Assembly (NCBI GenBank): GCA_011369465.1
Contig: DRQG01000109.1
Span: 1 to 64,000 of the forward strand
Direction: 5' to 3'
Origin: Caldithrix abyssi
GTDB lineage: Bacteria; Calditrichota; Calditrichia; Calditrichales; Calditrichaceae
Length of the DNA stretch: 64,000 nt
Each line of letters begins with the position of its first letter. The first letter of the stretch is position 1. Shown here piece after piece: positions 59,898 to 64,000 of the stretch. The position numbers and the translations under genes were made by a program. The notes beneath the pieces were generated by a model, which was given only the letters and a program-made list of their open reading frames with translations, was not told the origin of the DNA and did not search any database.

Positions 59898-60237
59898 CGG
59901 TTGTACCGCAAGATATATCTTGCGATCAGTACATAGTACTTAGTATTTAGTACAGAGTATTAGGTAACAAGTGACGCGTGATGAGAAAATGGAAATTAGA
60001 AACTGGAAACTCGGAACTGGAAATTAATTACGAATCATTCAATTACCTGCCTGCCGCAGGCACGGCGAATTACGAATTAAAAGCCAATAGCCGAATGCTA
60101 AAAGACCGGAATTTCGAATATCGATCAACGAATGACGATATACGAACGGAAAACACTTATAACCTAATAACACAATAACTTAGTAACTGACAACTAATAA
60201 CTGAGAACTGATAACCAACTAAATCGGAACAATTGCA
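59898..60237 (+). repeat. Degenerate 7-nt word array between sufB and sufC
   Basis: There is no gene. In the direction of transcription the order is: palindrome CGCAAGAT-AT-ATCTTGCG (59907-59924), AGTACAT/AGTACTT heptamers (59928-59962), TGGAAAC words (59988-60026), AATTACGA words (60026-60080, interrupted by a CCTGCCGCAGG palindrome at 60049-60060), AGCCAATAGCC (60080-60096), GAATTTCGAATATCG words (60109-60140), and AACTGAC/AACTAAT words (60178-60222) ending in GATAACCAA. This is the order seen in the nuoI-nuoJ gap. Confidence 0.88.
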
Positions 60238-60990
60238 ATGTTAAAAATACAAAACCTGCATGCCAATATAGAAGGCAAAGAAATATTAAAGGGCATTGAT
60301 CTACAGGTGAATCCCGGCGAAGTACACGCCATTATGGGGCCCAACGGGTCCGGTAAAAGCACATTGGCCAATGTTTTAGCCGGAAGGGAAGAATATCAGG
60401 TAACGCAGGGTACAATCCTTCTGGATGACCAAAATTTATTGGAACTTTCCCCTGAGGAACGAGCCCGAAAAGGTATCTTTTTGGCCTTTCAGTATCCGGT
60501 TGAAATCCCCGGTGTAAGTAATGCCTATTTTTTACGCACGGCCTTAAACGAAATACGTAAAGCCAACGGTCTGGAAGAAATGGACGCCGCAGATTTTTTA
60601 ATGATGATTCGGCGAAAAATGAAAAAGATCGAACTGGACAATGATCTGCTGCATCGCCCGGTAAATGAAGGCTTTTCCGGTGGAGAAAAGAAGAAAAACG
60701 AAATATTTCAGATGGCGGTTTTGGAACCAAGGCTGGCCATCCTGGATGAAACCGATTCCGGTTTGGATATAGACGCTTTACGGGTGGTGGCAAACGGGGT
60801 AAACAGTCTGCGTAACGAGAAAAATGCTTTCATTGTTGTAACTCATTATCAACGACTACTGGATTACATCGTGCCCGATTTTGTGCATGTGCTGTATAAA
60901 GGACAAATTGTCAAATCCGGCACAAAGGAGTTGGCCCTTGAGCTGGAAGAAAAGGGCTATGATTGGCTTAAAAACGGAAACGGGCGGTAG
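60238..60990 (+). CDS. sufC: Suf complex ATPase SufC
   Basis: This 250-residue ABC-type ATPase without a membrane part has Walker A GPNGSGKST at 34-42, the signature FSGGEKKKNEIFQM, Walker B LAILDETDSGLDID, and the switch histidine in VVTHYQRLLDY. It drives conformational change of the SufBC2D scaffold. The gene starts just after the word array and is 5 nt from sufD. Confidence 0.97.
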   Translation: MLKIQNLHANIEGKEILKGIDLQVNPGEVHAIMGPNGSGKSTLANVLAGREEYQVTQGTILLDDQNLLELSPEERARKGIFLAFQYPVEIPGVSNAYFLRTALNEIRKANGLEEMDAADFLMMIRRKMKKIELDNDLLHRPVNEGFSGGEKKKNEIFQMAVLEPRLAILDETDSGLDIDALRVVANGVNSLRNEKNAFIVVTHYQRLLDYIVPDFVHVLYKGQIVKSGTKELALELEEKGYDWLKNGNGR

Positions 60991-60995
60991 GAATT

Positions 60996-62303
60996 ATGGA
61001 TACAAAAAACATCATCGAACATTTTTCGAACCTGTATGCCGGGCAAATTGATTCCGGTAAGATTGGATTGGCCGCCATCCGGGATGAAGCCTTTGCCCGT
61101 TTTAGCGCCCTCGGTTTTCCTAAGCCAAAGGATGAAGAATGGCGCTTTACCGATATTTCCCCTTTACTGGATATTCCTTTCACACAGGCGTCTGATGTGG
61201 ATGAATCGGGTATTTTAGCTCAATCGTTGGATTCTTTTTGGATACCTGATGTCGATGGGCCGAAAATTGTCGTTGCGAATGGCGTTCTATCAAAAGGACT
61301 TTCTCAGAGGCTAAATAATTTGCCATTCAAAATCTCTTCTGTTTATGATGCCAAACAGGCGAAGGTCATTGCCGAATTTGTAAAAAACAGCCCTGCTGCA
61401 GATAGCAACGGATTTACCGCATTAAATACTTCGTTAATGCGTGATGCGTTGTTTTTGGATGTACCGGCCAACACCAACGTTCGGGAGCCGGTTCAGATAT
61501 TATTTCTGAGCAGCGGTTCGGAAAAACCACAGGCTATATTTCCGAGGTTAATCGTTCGTATTGGGCGGAATAGCCGGATGACGCTGATTGAATCCTATGC
61601 ATCACGGCATGAAAGCATTTATTTTGTAAATGGGGTAAGCGACATACATATTGAAGAGAATGCCTCGCTGCATCATGTACGCCTGCAGGCAGACAGCGCG
61701 TCAGCTTTTCATATCGGGCACTCGTTTGTTGAACAGAAACAGGACAGCCGCTATCAGTCCTGTTCCATATCGATAGGAAGCCGTATTTCACGGCATCATA
61801 TCAGCGCAATTTTGGACGGAAGCGGAGCGGAAACCCGGTTAGACGGATTGTACCTGGGAAAAGGCGAGCAGCTATTGGATAATCATACTTTAATTGATCA
61901 TAAAGCGGCGCACTGTCAAAGCCATGAATTATACCGGGGCGTCCTGGCCGATAAAGCGCGCGGAGTATTCAGCGGTAAGATCCTGGTTGAACGCAATGCG
62001 CAAAAAACCGACGCCATTCAGAACAATAATGGCCTGTTGCTTTCGGAAGAGGCACGCATTGACAGCAAACCCCAATTGGAAATTTATGCCGATGATGTAC
62101 GCTGTACACACGGCGCCACAGTAGGGCAGCTCGATGACGAAGCATTATTTTACCTTAAGTCACGTGGTATAGGCCATAATACGGCTAAAGGTATTCTTAT
62201 ATATGCCTTTGCCGAAGAGGCCCTTAAAAATATCGAATCGAAGCCTATCCGTACCTATGTTGATGGTATATTAAATCGTTTTTTCAGGGAAGTGAATACA
62301 TAA
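60996..62303 (+). CDS. sufD: Fe-S cluster assembly protein SufD
   Basis: This 435-residue paralogue of SufB has an N-terminal GFPKPKDEEWRFTDISPLL, typical of SufD. The beta-helix ends with AVHCxS-like and ELYRGVLADKARGVFSGKILV, then CTHGATVGQLDDEALFYLKSRGI, with the conserved His (THGATVG) for interface chemistry. It pairs with SufB in the scaffold. It follows sufC by 5 nt and precedes sufU by 24 nt. Confidence 0.96.
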   Translation: MDTKNIIEHFSNLYAGQIDSGKIGLAAIRDEAFARFSALGFPKPKDEEWRFTDISPLLDIPFTQASDVDESGILAQSLDSFWIPDVDGPKIVVANGVLSKGLSQRLNNLPFKISSVYDAKQAKVIAEFVKNSPAADSNGFTALNTSLMRDALFLDVPANTNVREPVQILFLSSGSEKPQAIFPRLIVRIGRNSRMTLIESYASRHESIYFVNGVSDIHIEENASLHHVRLQADSASAFHIGHSFVEQKQDSRYQSCSISIGSRISRHHISAILDGSGAETRLDGLYLGKGEQLLDNHTLIDHKAAHCQSHELYRGVLADKARGVFSGKILVERNAQKTDAIQNNNGLLLSEEARIDSKPQLEIYADDVRCTHGATVGQLDDEALFYLKSRGIGHNTAKGILIYAFAEEALKNIESKPIRTYVDGILNRFFREVNT

Positions 62304-62327
62304 ATACTATTTAAAAGAAAGCGAGAC

Positions 62328-62795
62328 ATGGATTCCGAATTTCGTGAACTGTATCAGGAAATCATCATGGATCATAACCGGAAGCCGCGTAATTTCCGTA
62401 AAATGGAAGACGCTACGCACAGGCTGGACGGAATGAATCCATTATGCGGCGATCAATACACCATTTATTTAAAAGTGAAAGACGATATTATCGAGGACGT
62501 TAGTTTTGAAGGCAGCGGATGCGCCATATCCAAAGCCTCTGCCTCGGTAATGACCAATGTGCTGAAGGGAAAGACCGTACAGGAGGCCGAAAAATACTTC
62601 AATTTTTTTCATAAAATGGTTACCGGCGAAATAGACCATCCTGAAGAGTATCTGGATACGATGGGGAAACTGGTTGCCTTTGCAGGCGTGGCGGAATTCC
62701 CGGTACGGGTAAAATGCGCCACATTGCCCTGGCATACCATGCACAATTCGCTGCATGGCAGTCAGGACAAAGTTACAACGGAAGAAAACAACTAA
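62328..62795 (+). CDS. sufU: SufU-type Fe-S/zinc sulfur-transfer protein
   Basis: This 155-residue protein has the IscU-like fold with the three cysteines C40 (NPLCGD, with Asp42), C65 (GSGCAIS), and C130 (VKCATLPWHTM). The long segment between the second and third cysteine is characteristic of SufU, which accepts sulfur from SufS through a zinc site. Presence of SufU in a SufBCD operon suggests the Gram-positive-style SufS-SufU pair. Confidence 0.93.
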   Translation: MDSEFRELYQEIIMDHNRKPRNFRKMEDATHRLDGMNPLCGDQYTIYLKVKDDIIEDVSFEGSGCAISKASASVMTNVLKGKTVQEAEKYFNFFHKMVTGEIDHPEEYLDTMGKLVAFAGVAEFPVRVKCATLPWHTMHNSLHGSQDKVTTEENN

Positions 62796-62825
62796 AATAA
62801 TATATATAAAAGAAGGAATTTGGCG

Positions 62826-63146
62826 ATGAATGCAGAAGAAAAAGAACTGCTTAAACAAAAAACCATAGATATTTTACGCACGGTGTACGATCCGGAAATA
62901 CCGGTTGATATTTGGGAATTGGGTCTTGTTTATGACGTATCGGTTCAGGATGACGGCAAGATAAACATTGTGATGACGCTAACCACGCCAAATTGTCCCG
63001 CAGCGGAATCCTTGCCGGCTCAAATAAAACACAGAGTATCTCAGCTTGAAGGAGCTCAGGACGTTAACGTGGAAGTAGTCTGGGAACCGCCCTGGAATCC
63101 TCAGATGATGTCTGAAGCTGCCCGCCTGCAATTAGGATATATGTAA
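62826..63146 (+). CDS. SufT/MIP18-family (DUF59) Fe-S maturation protein
   Basis: This 106-residue protein starts from ATG 62826 with an AAGGA Shine-Dalgarno; TTG at 62820 is less likely. The motif TVYDPEIPVDIWELGLVYDV and TLTTPNCPAAESLP, with the reactive cysteine, are the DUF59 hallmarks. VEVVWEPPWNPQMMSEAARLQLG ends it. SufT proteins help mature Fe-S proteins; genes of this kind often lie in suf operons. Confidence 0.92.
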   Translation: MNAEEKELLKQKTIDILRTVYDPEIPVDIWELGLVYDVSVQDDGKINIVMTLTTPNCPAAESLPAQIKHRVSQLEGAQDVNVEVVWEPPWNPQMMSEAARLQLGYM

Positions 63147-63171
63147 ATAGTATAAAACGGAAAGGTATATG

Positions 63172-64000
63172 ATGTCTGTCGCTTCAATGAACGTATCGAA
63201 AAAAACTATAGAATTTGATGCCCGTAAATACCGGGAAGATTTTCCCATTTTGAAAGAAACGGTGCATGGTTTACCTCTGGTGTATCTGGACAATGCCGCC
63301 ACTACCCAAAAACCCCGACAGGTCATCGATGCCCTTACCTCTTATTATGAGCACGATAACGCCAATGTACACCGGGCCATTCATCAATTAGGTGAACGAG
63401 CCACAGCCGGTTATGAAGGCGCTCGCAAGCGTGTGGCTCGTTTTATCGGCGCAAAATCCGAAAAACAGATTATTTTTACGCGGGGCACTACAGAAGCGAT
63501 AAATCTTGTGGCCTCGGCCTGGGGACGTAAATTTGTAGAAGCTGGTGATGAGATTATTCTTAGTGAAATGGAACATCACAGCAATCTGATTCCCTGGCAG
63601 CTTTTGGCTAAAGATGTCGGAGCGCGTTTACGTTTCATCCCCTTTGACGAGAACGGTACACTGGATTTTAATGTTTTTGAACAAATACTTTCATCAAAAA
63701 CGAAATTGATTGCTATAACACACATGTCTAACGTCTTTGGCACCATCAACCCCATTAAACGAATTATCCGTATGGCCCATGACCGCGGCGTGCCGGTTTT
63801 ACTCGATGGCGCTCAGAGTGTTCCGCATCTCCCGGTTGACGTGGAACATTTGGATTGTGATTTTATGGCTTTTTCTGCCCATAAAATGTTAGGCCCCACA
63901 GGCATAGGTGTTTTGTATGGTAAAATGCAACAACTGGAAAACATGAATCCGTATCAGGGTGGGGGCGAAATGATTAATTCCGTGTGGCTGGATAGCGCTA
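63172..64000 (+). CDS. sufS: Cysteine desulfurase SufS (3' end outside window)
   Basis: The first 276 residues of a group II cysteine desulfurase are present; the gene runs off the window. LDNAATTQKP at the start, the PLP-stacking His135 in EMEHHSNLIPW, Asp212 in LLDGAQSVPH, and the PLP lysine K238 in FSAHKMLGPTGIGVLYG are present. The catalytic Cys lies beyond the end. Two ATGs occur (63169 and 63172); the second has better spacing from the GGAAAGG Shine-Dalgarno. It donates sulfur to SufU and SufBCD. Confidence 0.95.
   Translation, partial: MSVASMNVSKKTIEFDARKYREDFPILKETVHGLPLVYLDNAATTQKPRQVIDALTSYYEHDNANVHRAIHQLGERATAGYEGARKRVARFIGAKSEKQIIFTRGTTEAINLVASAWGRKFVEAGDEIILSEMEHHSNLIPWQLLAKDVGARLRFIPFDENGTLDFNVFEQILSSKTKLIAITHMSNVFGTINPIKRIIRMAHDRGVPVLLDGAQSVPHLPVDVEHLDCDFMAFSAHKMLGPTGIGVLYGKMQQLENMNPYQGGGEMINSVWLDSA

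Overview
The window looks like a piece of a chromosome from a didermic bacterium of the FCB group. A Calditrichota-like or neighbouring lineage (KSB1, Ignavibacteriota) is my best guess. The reasons are three secreted enzymes that end in the NYPNPFNP-type sorting/FlgD-like domain, many small outer-membrane beta-barrels and lipoproteins, a KDO-sugar enzyme (LPS), and a complex I operon without the NADH-oxidising subunits. The lineage is inferred from gene content only; no rRNA gene is present.

Layout. (1) 468-4809: a class I aminotransferase fused to a PEPCK/HPr-kinase-like domain, followed by a divergent ATP-PEPCK homologue. (2) 4831-5359: a ribbon-helix-helix/RelE-type toxin-antitoxin pair with a palindromic operator. 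(3) 5689-10903: a mevalonate-pathway cluster with diphosphomevalonate decarboxylase, a GHMP kinase (probably phosphomevalonate kinase), a rare HMG-CoA reductase-mevalonate kinase fusion, and type I IPP isomerase. Together they convert HMG-CoA to IPP/DMAPP; only HMG-CoA synthase is missing here. (4) 10945-13261: small membrane, cytochrome and barrel genes. (5) 13345-24433, minus strand: nuoABCDHIJKLMN, an 11-subunit complex I. (6) 24621-28627, minus strand: a putative copper-uptake locus with a Cys-rich exported protein, a Met/His-rich lipoprotein and an OprC/NosA-like TonB receptor. It sits behind a promoter whose -10 box lies inside a perfect palindrome. (7) 29000-34858: an envelope cluster (Spy-like protein, two barrels, DUF4136 lipoprotein, DUF481 protein, Cache-HAMP-PP2C phosphatase). 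(8) 34997-41639: three secreted hydrolases with C-terminal sorting domains plus a barrel. (9) An aldehyde dehydrogenase, then trpE-GD-C-F-B-A on the minus strand. (10) A response regulator, alaS, a HEAT-repeat protein, a membrane protein, a DUF72 protein, kdsB and tRNA-Ala(GGC). (11) 57837-64000: an Rrf2 regulator with a recognisable promoter and IscR-like operator, followed by sufB-C-D-U-T-S (sufS runs off the end).

The non-coding DNA is unusual. Several gaps, including ones inside the nuo and suf operons, are filled with degenerate tandem words, mostly of 7-nt period. They recur in the same order and the same polarity relative to transcription. Other dispersed elements are a CTTCGAC/CTGAGC family, short CCCGAC-N2-GTCGGG palindromes, GGAGT inverted repeats and a 187-bp element bounded by 13-bp inverted repeats. 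One end of that 187-bp element supplies the stop codon of a barrel gene 33 kb away.

The observations I would follow first are the aminotransferase-PEPCK-like fusion, the ordered heptamer arrays, the HMGR-MVK fusion and the copper locus. All functions are inferred from motifs and context; no database search was run.
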